The notes under the pieces: model-generated
What the model was told of the DNA's origin: nothing
The model's database searches: none
The model's input: only the letters and a program-made list of their open reading frames with translations
Position numbers and translations under genes: made by a program
Source of the DNA: Galbibacter kalidii
GTDB taxonomy: Bacteria; Bacteroidota; Bacteroidia; Flavobacteriales; Flavobacteriaceae
Assembly: GCF_026241135.1 (NCBI RefSeq)
Contig: NZ_JAPFGA010000002.1
Coordinates: 1-64,000 of the forward strand
Direction of reading: 5' to 3'
Length of the DNA stretch: 64,000 nucleotides
Shown here: positions 36,531 through 45,149 of the stretch, in pieces
How the letters are laid out: the number at the start of each line of letters is the position of its first letter
Position numbering within the stretch: position 1 is the stretch's first letter

Positions 36531-39344
36531 TTAATTGTTGTTTTGTTGCATGTTGTCTTTGGTTTTATCAAAAACATACTCGATCACCTGCTCGTGCCTA
36601 CGTTTAGAACGCGTTGCACTACCGGCAGCCGGTGCTGCATAAAAACGTCTTGAAGCCACTCTAAAACTTCTCGCTTCTTCTAGGTGCAACAACAAATGAC
36701 TCCACGCCCCCATGTTTCTCGGTTCTTCTTGTGCCCAAACCACTTCTTCAGCATTTTTGTACTTGGCAATGATTTCCCTGATGCGGGCTGCAGGCAATGG
36801 AAATAACTGTTCGATTCGAACCAAAGCCACATCGTCACGGCTTTTTTCTTCCTTAGCAGCAAGAAGGTCGTAATAGAACTTCCCGGTACAGAACACCAAT
36901 GTTTTTGTTTTTTTGACCTGAGCTTCCGAATCATCGATCACGGTTTGGAAACTTCCATTCACCAACTCATCTACCGATGATACCACCTTAGGATGTCTCA
37001 ACAAACTTTTTGGGGTAAAAACAACAAGTGGTTTTCTGTATTCGGCTTTCATTTGTCTTCTCAATAGGTGAAACAAATTAGACGGCGTTGTACAATCGGC
37101 CACAAACATATTGTCTTTGGCACACAATTGTAGATAACGCTCCATTCTTGCCGAGGAGTGTTCTGCTCCTTGCCCCTCATAACCGTGAGGTAACAACATC
37201 ACCAATCCGTTTTGTAACTTCCACTTATCTTCTGCAGCAGAAATATACTGATCGATCATGATCTGTGCACCGTTACTGAAATCTCCAAACTGCGCCTCCC
37301 AAATGGTCAAGGTTTTCGGACTCGCCATGGCGTATCCGTAGTCAAACCCAACCACTCCATATTCAGATAATAAGGAGTTGTACACATCAAAATGTGCATT
37401 TTGGTTTTCCTTCAACTCGTTGAGCAACACGATTTCTTCTTCAGAATCTTCTACTTTAATCACGGCATGACGGTGTGAAAAAGTCCCACGTTCCACATCC
37501 TGACCCGACATTCTCACGGCATAACCTTCTTCCAGCAAAGAACCGTAGGCCAATAATTCGCCCATGGCCCAATCCAGCTCATCAGTTTCAAAGAACATTT
37601 TATTTCGTTGACCGATAAGTCTTTGTGTTTTTCGCAAGAACTTTTTGTCTTCCGGAAGATTGGTAATCGCCTCCGCTATTTCCGTAAGTTTTTCTTTCGG
37701 ATAGCTGGTATCCACCGGTTCCATCATTTTCTTTTCAAGGGCAGGTTTGAATCCGCTCCATTCATCTTGCATGAACGGTGTGATGGTAGTTTTATCTTCT
37801 TTTCTGGAATCTTCCAGTTTTTCTTCAAGCGAAGCTTTATAATCGTTTTCCAGTTCTTTCACATACGAATCGTCTATAACGCCTTCATTTTTCAGGCGTT
37901 CTGCATAGATATCACGCGGACTCTTATGTTTAGCGATCGCTTTGTATAATTTCGGTTGTGTAAAACGAGGCTCATCCCCTTCGTTATGTCCGTATTTTCT
38001 ATACCCCAAGAGATCTATAAACACATCCCTTCCGAATTTCATACGGTAATCCAAAGCAAAGGTAGCCGCATGAACCACAGCTTCGGCATCGTCTGCATTA
38101 ACGTGCAACACAGGCGACAAGGTTGCTTTTCCAACATCGGTACAATAGGTAGAAGACCTTCCGTCTAAATAGTTGGTGGTAAACCCAATCTGGTTGTTTA
38201 CTATTATGTGGATAGTCCCTCCGGTTTTATAACCGTCCAAAAGTGCCATTTGCACCACTTCGTAGGCAATTCCCTGTCCTGCGATTGCGGCATCTCCATG
38301 AACAACGATCGGCAATACTTTGGAAATATCATCTTTACAATGCCTGTCTTGTTTTGCCCTTGTGATTCCTTCTACAACAGCACCTACCGTTTCCAGATGA
38401 GATGGGTTGGGGGCAATGTTCATATTGATTTTCTTACCGCTGTTGGTTTTGCGATCGCTCGTCCATCCCAAGTGATATTTTACATCCCCGTCAAAAATAT
38501 CGAGTTCATAATCTTTTCCGTCAAATTCACTAAAGATATCCTTAGCCGATTTCCCGAAAATATTGGTCAGCACATTCAAACGTCCACGGTGTGCCATTCC
38601 CATAACGAATTGCTCCACACCCATATTGACCGCTTTTTCTACAACAGTATCCAAAGCCGGAATCAAGGATTCGTTCCCTTCCAAAGAGAATCTTTTTTGT
38701 CCGACGTATTTGGTGTTCAAGAAGTTTTCAAAAGAAATCGCCTCATTCAATTTACGAAGGATATCTTTCTTCTCTTCAGCCGTAAATTTTGGATGGTTAT
38801 CATTGACATTCAACCAGTCCTGAATCCACTGTACACGTTCCGGATTCCTGATATACATATATTCAGTTCCGATGGAATCGCAATAAATCGATTCAAGGTG
38901 ATTGATAATATCTTGTAAAGTAGTTGGACCAAGACTGAGAATATCACCAGCATTAAAAACCGTTTGCAAGTCTGATTTTTCCAAACCAAAGTTCTCTATC
39001 GCCAATGTAGGGGCGTATTGCCTTCTTTCCCGAACCGGGTTTGTTTTAGTAAACAAGTGACCCCGGCTTCTATAGCCGTCGATAAGGCGTATTACTTGAA
39101 ATTCTTTAATAACATCTTGGGATATCTCTACTTTTTCTCCCGTTGCAGGAACTTCAAAAGTAACGGTCCCGTTTTCTGACATTGCTGCCATATCTCCCGA
39201 AGATGCATTTTCCAATCCAAAGTCAAATCCTTGACAAAATGCTCTCCAACTTGGTTCTACACTGTCGGGATTAATTAAATATTGATCGTATAAATCCGCA
39301 AAAAAAGCGGTATGCGCCGCATTTAAAAAGGAATATTTATCCAT
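36531..39344 (-). CDS. sucA: 2-oxoglutarate dehydrogenase E1
   Basis: The 937-residue thiamine-diphosphate enzyme decarboxylates 2-oxoglutarate and passes the succinyl group to SucB. It begins with the SucA N-terminal arm (DKYSFLNAAHTAFFADLYDQYLINPDSVEPSW). Motifs include RFSLEGNESLIPALD, MGMAHRGRLNVL, the TDP-binding region GDAAIAGQGIAYEVVQM and IHIIVNNQIGFTT, and in the C-terminal half PHGYEGQGAEHSSARMERYLQ. Length is full. It is the first gene of the sucA-sucB operon on the minus strand; E3 (lpd) is not in this window. Confidence 0.97.
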   Translation of the reverse strand: MDKYSFLNAAHTAFFADLYDQYLINPDSVEPSWRAFCQGFDFGLENASSGDMAAMSENGTVTFEVPATGEKVEISQDVIKEFQVIRLIDGYRSRGHLFTKTNPVRERRQYAPTLAIENFGLEKSDLQTVFNAGDILSLGPTTLQDIINHLESIYCDSIGTEYMYIRNPERVQWIQDWLNVNDNHPKFTAEEKKDILRKLNEAISFENFLNTKYVGQKRFSLEGNESLIPALDTVVEKAVNMGVEQFVMGMAHRGRLNVLTNIFGKSAKDIFSEFDGKDYELDIFDGDVKYHLGWTSDRKTNSGKKINMNIAPNPSHLETVGAVVEGITRAKQDRHCKDDISKVLPIVVHGDAAIAGQGIAYEVVQMALLDGYKTGGTIHIIVNNQIGFTTNYLDGRSSTYCTDVGKATLSPVLHVNADDAEAVVHAATFALDYRMKFGRDVFIDLLGYRKYGHNEGDEPRFTQPKLYKAIAKHKSPRDIYAERLKNEGVIDDSYVKELENDYKASLEEKLEDSRKEDKTTITPFMQDEWSGFKPALEKKMMEPVDTSYPKEKLTEIAEAITNLPEDKKFLRKTQRLIGQRNKMFFETDELDWAMGELLAYGSLLEEGYAVRMSGQDVERGTFSHRHAVIKVEDSEEEIVLLNELKENQNAHFDVYNSLLSEYGVVGFDYGYAMASPKTLTIWEAQFGDFSNGAQIMIDQYISAAEDKWKLQNGLVMLLPHGYEGQGAEHSSARMERYLQLCAKDNMFVADCTTPSNLFHLLRRQMKAEYRKPLVVFTPKSLLRHPKVVSSVDELVNGSFQTVIDDSEAQVKKTKTLVFCTGKFYYDLLAAKEEKSRDDVALVRIEQLFPLPAARIREIIAKYKNAEEVVWAQEEPRNMGAWSHLLLHLEEARSFRVASRRFYAAPAAGSATRSKRRHEQVIEYVFDKTKDNMQQNNN

Positions 39345-39564
39345 GTTATCTTTTCACTGTCTCTATTAGACAAAGTTTATACAAAAGTACAATAATTACG
39401 AAAATTGATACGCGGTTTTAATATATTTATAAGATATATATTAGTAATATGAACATTTATAACATTGGCTGTTTTAAAAAATACATATTTACGCTATTTG
39501 TGTTAGGAATAACGTATTTTGCTTTGGTTCAGGTTCAAAATACTTTCAATAATATTGTATTGAT

Positions 39565-39628
39565 GGTGCGGGAATGTTTTCCGTGCAAAGCTTTGTTCAT
39601 GCACGGATTGCAAATCCGCGCTATCTAG
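39565..39628. repeat. REP-like hairpin sequence
   Basis: GCGGGAATGTTTTCCGTGC...GCACGGATTGCAAATCCGCGC contains CGGATT-GCA-AATCCG and GCACGG/CCGTGC stems. Sequences of this kind lie around RAYT transposases in many Bacteroidota; no transposase remains here. Confidence 0.5.
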
Positions 39629-39673
39629 TTGACCGTTTTTGAATCTATAATATTCTTTCATTAGTTATCAAAC

Positions 39674-39866
39674 GGCTCCCCTCTTCAGACGAAGAGGGGA
39701 ATGAATCCGCCAACGGCGGAGAAAGGGGAGTTTTGAAAGCCCAAGCTTTATGGTTAAATCACCAAGTATTTGTTCTATACTAATGGTATGGGATTTCAGA
39801 ACCCTCCGTCTTCAGTTCTGCTATCGCAAAACTGAATCCACCTCCCTTTGTCTAAAGGGAGGAGCC
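39674..39866. repeat. REPIN-like inverted doublet, copy 1
   Basis: Two ~75-bp arms, each a GGCTCC-CCTCTT/AAGAGGGG hairpin followed by a variable inner hairpin and GGAGGGTTTTGAAA-like end, face each other across ~45 bases. The left arm has ATCCGCC-AAC-GGCGGA inside, the right one CAGTTTTGCGATAGCAGAACTG. The whole 39345-39950 gap otherwise holds no supported gene. A second doublet of the same design lies at 56371-56561. Confidence 0.7.
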
Positions 39867-39950
39867 ATTTTTTGCTTTTATTATTTATTACTTGAATGAA
39901 ATCAAAATTGCAAATTCTATGGTCAATCTATATCAGGGACGTACACCATC

Positions 39951-40301
39951 CTAGTGCTTGGCCCTAAACCAAACCTTTTGCCATTCCCTTTTCAAGATCA
40001 AAAAAGCCACTTCTTCAGCTAGTTTGACCACATCGGTGCCGTCCAGGGTTTTGACTTGCGCCTCGGAAACATCTACGATATAAAGCAGGTTAAGATAGTC
40101 GGAAAACTTTTCGTTGATCAGCAGGAAGATCACTTCGTGTAAGTCCCTTTTAAGCTTTCCAGCAGAAACATCAGGACTGAATTCTTCATCCAGATTGGCG
40201 AGTTTCAGATCCTTGTTCAGCTGGGCAATCAATTTTTTATAGAGTTCCATTTCGGAAGCCATGCCCAACAACTCGTCACTATTTACAAAAGAAAGTTTCA
40301 T
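39951..40301 (-). CDS. Uncharacterised small helical protein
   Basis: I do not recognise this 116-residue protein. It is predicted mostly helical and acidic in its middle, with amphipathic stretches ELYKKLIAQLNKDLKLANLDEEF and LKRDLHEVIFLLINEKFSDYLNLLYIVDVSEAQV, and a C-terminal AFLILKREWQKVWFRAKH. There is no signal or membrane helix. It is 99 bases downstream of ruvC on the same strand, so they may share a transcript. Codon use and start look normal. Confidence 0.75.
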   Translation of the reverse strand: MKLSFVNSDELLGMASEMELYKKLIAQLNKDLKLANLDEEFSPDVSAGKLKRDLHEVIFLLINEKFSDYLNLLYIVDVSEAQVKTLDGTDVVKLAEEVAFLILKREWQKVWFRAKH

Positions 40302-40400
40302 GTGTTTATTTTTATTGCTTTTTAATGGTCACATGTAACCTTTGACGTTTAAAATAATCATTCCGCTGTGTGTTTAATGATTATTTTAAACATGTCGGTT

Positions 40401-40958
40401 TCATTTTTTTATTCTGGATTCGTTTTGTTTTACAAAGGCATCCCAACCCGTATAACTTTTCCCTGTTTTTACTTTTCCGCTGTTGTAAAAATGACAAACC
40501 GCTGCCGCCAATCCGTCGGTAGCGTCGAGGTTATCGGGTAGGGTTTTCAGGTTTACCAAACTTTGCAACATTCTGGCTACTTGTTCCTTACTTGCATTTC
40601 CGTTTCCGGTGATCGCCATCTTGATCTTCTTGGGCGAATATTCCGTGATTGGGATCTGTCTCGATAGTCCTGCCGCCATCGCCACTCCCTGTGCCCTTCC
40701 CAATTTGAGCATGGATTGTACGTTTTTCCCGAAAAAAGGGGCTTCAATGGCTATCTCGTCCGGATGATAACTCTCTATGAGTCCGATGGTATGTTCAAAT
40801 ATCTTCTGAAGTTTCAGGTAGTGATCTTTATATTTTTTTAGGATGAGTTCATCTATCTGAAGTAATTCCATTTTTTTCCCGTTACAGACAATAAGTCCGA
40901 ACCCCATAATCGTGGTTCCGGGGTCTATTCCTAATATGATTTTCTCCTTTTTAGACAA
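40401..40958 (-). CDS. ruvC: Holliday junction resolvase RuvC
   Basis: RuvC (185 residues) is the endonuclease that cuts Holliday junctions during recombination. Catalytic acids appear as GIDPGTT (D12), IAIEAPFFGKN and NLDATDGLAAA in the expected order, with the conserved ITGNGNASKEQVA DNA-binding segment. The start is a TTG at 40958 (MSKKEKIILGIDPG); the longer open frame to 41048 runs into a dispersed repeat (family C) and has no family match. It is therefore an unusual start codon, with the repeat ending about 25 bases upstream, so the repeat supplies its promoter region. Confidence 0.9.
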   Translation of the reverse strand: MSKKEKIILGIDPGTTIMGFGLIVCNGKKMELLQIDELILKKYKDHYLKLQKIFEHTIGLIESYHPDEIAIEAPFFGKNVQSMLKLGRAQGVAMAAGLSRQIPITEYSPKKIKMAITGNGNASKEQVARMLQSLVNLKTLPDNLDATDGLAAAVCHFYNSGKVKTGKSYTGWDAFVKQNESRIKK

Positions 40959-40984
40959 ACTTTTTGTTTTTCTGAATAGTTTAC

Positions 40985-41248
40985 AAAGCAATTCCGTCCT
41001 AAATAAATTTTCATCTGTTCTTTTTTGCATCGCCCAAAAAAGAACCAAAAAAGTCTAGGCTGACGATAAAAACATAAGAAAATACTACGGAATCCCCAGC
41101 CACACCTGCCTGCCGGCAGGCAGGGATAAAAATAACTCATTCCGCCTTCGAGCGGAACTCAAACAGATTTTTATCTTTAACCCACCGCTGCTTCCTTGAT
41201 TTTCAATATTTTTATCGTAGGCCCGAACCAAATCCCAAAACCTTGAAA
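40985..41248. repeat. Dispersed repeat family C, copy at ruvC
   Basis: It runs from GCAATTCCGTCCTAAATAAAT through GTCTAGGCTGACGATAAAAAC and ATAAGAAAATACTACGGAAT to ATTTTTATCGTAGGCCCGAA. Inverted GGCTGACGATAAAAA / TTTTTATCGTAGGCC boxes and nested hairpins (TTCCGC-N6-GCGGAA, GATAAAAAT/ATTTTTATC) dominate. Unlike the copy at 41909 it carries an extra CCTGCCTGCCGGCAGGCAGG palindrome at about 41106-41125. Confidence 0.78.
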
Positions 41249-41361
41249 TTTAGCCTGAGCCCCAGCAAATTCAATTAATTTCGAAAATTATGCATAAATA
41301 TTTTGGCCGCTATTGGTTACAAAGCTATAAAATACTTATGGAGTTTATGCTGAAAAAAACT

Positions 41362-41838
41362 TTATTCCACCGTTAAAATAATTGGCAATTGTATCTTCAT
41401 GTTCACGGGAATATTCCGTTTCAAGGCCGGATATACTTTAGGCATGGTCTTAACGCTATGGGCAATCAAAGTATCTATTTGCGGGATTTCCTTGGCCACT
41501 TTTTTATTCTTTTTGATCTGAAGAATGCTCACATGCCCCTCTTTCCCGATAAGCAATTGTACTTTTATAGTGTCGTTCAAGGTTTTGTGTACCACCAATT
41601 GTTCTTGGGCCAAGGTCTTATAAAAATGCGCTGTAAAAGTTTCCTGAAAGCATTGGTATTGCACTTCCCTTTCGGCCGTTTCGTCACAAGTTTCAAAAAG
41701 CGGATATTGATCGACATCATTCCAATTGATACTTTGCCGTTCCCTCTTCAAAATTTGTTCTTTGGCCTCCTTCGGGGAAGTGAAAAACTCACAAGAAATA
41801 AACAGTAAGCAAAAAAGAAAAGCCCCAAACTTTTGCAT
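41362..41838 (-). CDS. Lipoprotein with TonB-C-like domain
   Basis: The 158-residue protein opens with a lipoprotein signal (FGAFLFCLLFISC, lipobox Cys at ~16). An FETCDETAE...QCFQETFTAHFYKTL segment follows, then a beta-rich end (DTIKVQLLIGKEGHVSILQI, MPKVYPALKRNIPVNMKIQLPIILTV). This is the pattern of small proteins related to the TonB C-terminal domain in Bacteroidota (YP.F..C..., then VNMKIQLPI). It would be exported and lipid-anchored. Specific role unknown. Confidence 0.7.
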   Translation of the reverse strand: MQKFGAFLFCLLFISCEFFTSPKEAKEQILKRERQSINWNDVDQYPLFETCDETAEREVQYQCFQETFTAHFYKTLAQEQLVVHKTLNDTIKVQLLIGKEGHVSILQIKKNKKVAKEIPQIDTLIAHSVKTMPKVYPALKRNIPVNMKIQLPIILTVE

Positions 41839-41908
41839 GAATTCATTTTAAAACTGAAAATTACAATTTTTTGGAGCAATTAGGAACAAAAACAGGGGTT
41901 TAAAACCA

Positions 41909-42222
41909 ATTCTGTCCTAAATAAATTTATACCTGTTCATTTTTTCCATTGATGAAAAAACGAACCAAAAAAATCTAGGCTGACGATAAAAACATAAGAA
42001 AATACTACGGAATCCCCAGCCACAGATAAAAATAACTCATTCCGCCTTTGGGGCGGAACTCAAACAGATTTTTATCTCTATACCACCGCTGCTTCCCTGA
42101 TTTTCAATATTTTTATCGTAGGCCGAAACCAAACTACATATGTTGAAATTTCATCTAAACCTCAGCAAATTTAGTATGTTAAAAAATTTAATAAAAACGT
42201 TTTGTACGCTATTAGTTTAAAA
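41909..42222. repeat. Dispersed repeat family C, full copy
   Basis: The longest copy, about 315 bp: ACCAATTCTGTCCTAAATAAAT at the left, TAATAAAAACGTTTTGTACGC-TATTAG at the right. Internal boxes GGCTGACGATAAAAA and TTTTTATCGTAGGCC are inverted, and TTCCGCC-TTTG-GGCGGAA with flanking GATAAAAAT/ATTTTTATC forms a nested hairpin. The loop and stem bases differ from the 40985 copy while pairing is kept. Confidence 0.78.
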
Positions 42223-42322
42223 CATATTTTTCCATTTTGCTTGTATTTAAAAGACCTGACAGGTTTTCCTTGCGCTTTGGAATTTCGAATAGGTGTGGGC
42301 AAGCCATGGCTTGTAGTCTTTG

Positions 42323-43417
42323 TTATAAGCCGGTATTATTATCAAATAGTTCTTTAAGTTTCTTTTTTAATTTTTCCCCTCGTATAAACCTGGCAATGAT
42401 TACCCCCTTTTCATCAATCAGAAAATTGTCAGGAATATCCCGAACCCCATAAATCATTGCTGCTTCATTATCATTACCTTTTAGGTCACTGATATTTGGC
42501 CAGGTCAGCCCATCTTTTTCAATTGCTTTTTTCCACTTTTCTTTATTGGTATCCAATGATACACCCAGAATTTCAAATCCTTTGTTTTTATATAATTCAT
42601 ATTGTTCGACAAGTTCGGAATTGAAACTTCTACAAGGACCACACCAGGAAGCCCAAAATTCTATTAAAGTATATTTCCCCTTTATTTCAGAGAGTTTAAT
42701 CATTTGCCCATCTATATTGGGTTGTTCAAAATCAATGAAGATATCCCCAACTTGTAAGTCTTTGTTTTTGGTTATGAATTCGCTTATTGATTTTCCTTCT
42801 TCTGTTGATTGTAATTTTTCATTCAATAAAGAAAACACCTTGGCCGTTTCATCACTCCCCAATCGTTCTTTTGACCAATTTAATTGAGTAAGACTTTCAT
42901 AGGAGTCAGGATAATCTTTAACAAACCTCTTGTTAATGTCTACAACCACACTCTCCATTTTTTGATAAATCACAAAAAGGGAATCACGGTTGCTATCTGT
43001 TACCATAGCTTCAAGTTTTTTCATTTCCTTAAAAATGGAATCTTTTCTTTTTAAAAGTATTTCCGACTCCTTTTGTGTCTTAGAACCAATTATTTGGCTC
43101 TCGGAAAAATTGCCTTTCTTGCCTATGAAATCTATTTTACGGTTCTCCAACCAAAACGTCCTGTCATCCTTACTGCTTATAATTCTCAAATGTGCTAATC
43201 TTGGACGTTTTAGGCTTCCCTCAAATTGGAACTTTTCATTGATAACAACTGTTGAATCAGCAACTACAAACGCTTTTGGATAAAGGTACATTAAAACCGT
43301 AGTGCTGTCGGGCACATTTTTTGCAATTCCGTTGATCGTATATCCCTTTGTTTCTGATTTATTTTGACAAGAAATTAATGTTGTCAATAAAATTATAATA
43401 ATTCCTATATCTTTCAT
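42323..43417 (-). CDS. TlpA-type thiol-disulfide oxidoreductase with DUF4369 domain, lipoprotein
   Basis: The 364-residue protein has a lipoprotein signal ending LLTTLISC (lipobox Cys ~17). An N-terminal beta domain of the DUF4369 kind (~25-125: YTINGIAKNVPDSTTVLMYL) is joined by a helical linker to a redoxin domain (~225-364). The latter holds the active site FWASWCGPCRSF and VRDIPDNFLIDEKGVIIAR with cis-Pro. It is a periplasmic or surface-tethered disulfide reductase. ATG 43417 is preferred over the upstream in-frame start because the signal peptide begins there. A related gene follows upstream on the same strand. Confidence 0.87.
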   Translation of the reverse strand: MKDIGIIIILLTTLISCQNKSETKGYTINGIAKNVPDSTTVLMYLYPKAFVVADSTVVINEKFQFEGSLKRPRLAHLRIISSKDDRTFWLENRKIDFIGKKGNFSESQIIGSKTQKESEILLKRKDSIFKEMKKLEAMVTDSNRDSLFVIYQKMESVVVDINKRFVKDYPDSYESLTQLNWSKERLGSDETAKVFSLLNEKLQSTEEGKSISEFITKNKDLQVGDIFIDFEQPNIDGQMIKLSEIKGKYTLIEFWASWCGPCRSFNSELVEQYELYKNKGFEILGVSLDTNKEKWKKAIEKDGLTWPNISDLKGNDNEAAMIYGVRDIPDNFLIDEKGVIIARFIRGEKLKKKLKELFDNNTGL

Positions 43418-43466
43418 TTGATAGTTATCTAATGGCTTATGCAACCATAGTTATGTACAGTGTTTC

Positions 43467-44855
43467 TTATTCTAAATATTTACTTAAATCCGAGATAATT
43501 ACATTTGCATTCAATATCTTTCCATTTTGGTCTATTAATATGTATCTAGGTATGGCTTTAATTTGGAAATGTTCCGCAAAAGAGCTTTGAAACCCATTTG
43601 GGACATATAGCTTTAAGCTTCCAGGGACATCCAATTTTTCAATACTTTCTTTGAAGTTTGTTATGTCTTCATCGATTGATAGAGAAACAACTGTCAATTG
43701 GTCTTTATATTTGTTTTCTAGGGATTTTACTTCCGGAAATTTAACGATACAAGGCTTACACCAACTTGCCCAAATGTCTAAAAGAATCATTTTATCTAAC
43801 TTATTCACTTCTAAATTAAAGTCATTTGATAAGTGATCTTTAAAAGTGAATTCTGGCACATCGGCTCCTCTTTCATAAGATTTCTTTTTATTTTCAGCCA
43901 GGTCATATATTTTTATCAGTTTATTATAAGCCTCCTCATTTAAAGCTGATTTATATTGATTAAACATTTCCTTGGGTGGTGTCAAATTCAATGAATCTGG
44001 AAAATGGTCAAACTCCAGTGGATAATATTTTAGATCATTATAAATTAGCATAGATTTTATAGGCTGTGGAAAATACTCTGAAATGATATTCTCTCTTAAA
44101 ATGTAGAGTTCTTGCTCTTTTCTTACCTCATTCAATTTTTCACGATATTTTTTCTTTAAGAAATATTCAACCCCCATTTTTCTGTAAAATGATTTTAAAA
44201 ATGAAGACTCTAAATAAGGTTCTATTGTTTGAAAATTGATTAAATCTTTGTCAAGATATTGAAAAAACAGACTATCCTTCTTAGAATTGCCATTCCTGTT
44301 TATATAATCTAGATATACTGTATTCTTGAGGGCTTTGCTTTCTATTAATTGTAAGTTATAAAAATGCTTATTTTCTTTTTCAGAGATGTAGTCGGTCAAT
44401 AATTTGTCTTTAGCCCTAAAATATTCATCCACCTGATTTTTGAAATCATTAAATGAATTTTTGTAGTTCCATTCTTTACTTTTTAAATCTGCATTTGATA
44501 AGACCTCTTGCATAAATTCGTTTTCACGTTCAGAAGTTCCTTCATAAACGTATATATCATTTTCTTTAGATATTTTTAAATGCTCCGAGGGTTGGACATA
44601 TAGTTGAAGCACTTTTCCCTGTAATTGAAGATAGAGATATTGAGGTCTATCAATTGACAAAGTAATTTTTCGTTCATCAGGATTATTGATGAGGATTGTA
44701 TCATTATAATCGACAAAATTTTCGGAAAACCTTGTAATTATAACTTGCTGAGGAAATTCTTTTACGAAATTCAATTCTACAAATTCTGAACCCCCTTCTC
44801 TTTTACAACTAAAAAGAAAAATTATAAAAATGACAAATATCTTAAATCCTCTCAT
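43467..44855 (-). CDS. TlpA-like redoxin lipoprotein with long N-terminal domain
   Basis: The 462-residue protein begins with a lipoprotein signal (MRGFKIFVIFIIFLFSC), then ~320 residues of an uncharacterised helical and beta region, and ends in a thioredoxin-like domain. That domain has WASWCKPCIVKFPEV (CKPC active site) and IKAIPRYILIDQNGKI. It is transcribed from a promoter and ~100-base leader that are almost identical to those of the CPA2 antiporter gene 2.4 kb away. ATG 44855 is chosen so that the signal peptide is at the N-terminus; 13 upstream codons are open but lie in the leader. Confidence 0.85.
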   Translation of the reverse strand: MRGFKIFVIFIIFLFSCKREGGSEFVELNFVKEFPQQVIITRFSENFVDYNDTILINNPDERKITLSIDRPQYLYLQLQGKVLQLYVQPSEHLKISKENDIYVYEGTSERENEFMQEVLSNADLKSKEWNYKNSFNDFKNQVDEYFRAKDKLLTDYISEKENKHFYNLQLIESKALKNTVYLDYINRNGNSKKDSLFFQYLDKDLINFQTIEPYLESSFLKSFYRKMGVEYFLKKKYREKLNEVRKEQELYILRENIISEYFPQPIKSMLIYNDLKYYPLEFDHFPDSLNLTPPKEMFNQYKSALNEEAYNKLIKIYDLAENKKKSYERGADVPEFTFKDHLSNDFNLEVNKLDKMILLDIWASWCKPCIVKFPEVKSLENKYKDQLTVVSLSIDEDITNFKESIEKLDVPGSLKLYVPNGFQSSFAEHFQIKAIPRYILIDQNGKILNANVIISDLSKYLE

Positions 44856-44871
44856 TGGGACAGTTTTTTTA

Positions 44872-45097
44872 CATTGCACACAACTTATTAACAACCTTAA
44901 TATAAATAACCATTTACCAAAAAAATTGACCAGATATACACAATATCACATATATTCCTTTCAAATATAACCCTTTTCCTTTTAGGTATAATCAAGCTGT
45001 TTTTAGCCCAAAAGCTATCCCATTTAGGTAAAAAGGTGTTCCGTTTAGGTTCAATCATGTTCCGTTTAGCGAAAAAGGTGAAACTTTTAGGTCTTAT
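44872..45097. repeat. Promoter-leader cassette with 6-unit 21-bp array (short copy)
   Basis: The block from GCACACAACTTATT through the -7 box CAAATATA (44962-44969, TATATTTG on the minus strand) to six 21-bp units (44972-45097) is nearly identical to 47340-47559 on the other side of the antiporter gene. Units 2-6 are CAAGCTGTTTTTAGCCCAAAA, then GGTGTTCC-GTTTAGG types, each carrying a TTTAGG core. It drives the minus-strand TlpA gene at 44855. After the sixth unit the two copies part. Confidence 0.85.
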
Positions 45098-45149
45098 CTT
45101 GAAGCACGAAAACCCTGCTTGTGTTTAGGTGCTGTTGGGCGTCTGGGCT

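Noticed and set aside
38208-38918. 236-codon plus-strand frame inside sucA
   Set aside because: Antisense shadow of the E1 gene; the sucA reading is unambiguous.
39449-39628. 59-codon frame with one hydrophobic helix
   Set aside because: Its C-terminal part is made of the REP-like hairpin sequence, and no conserved motif or promoter supports it.
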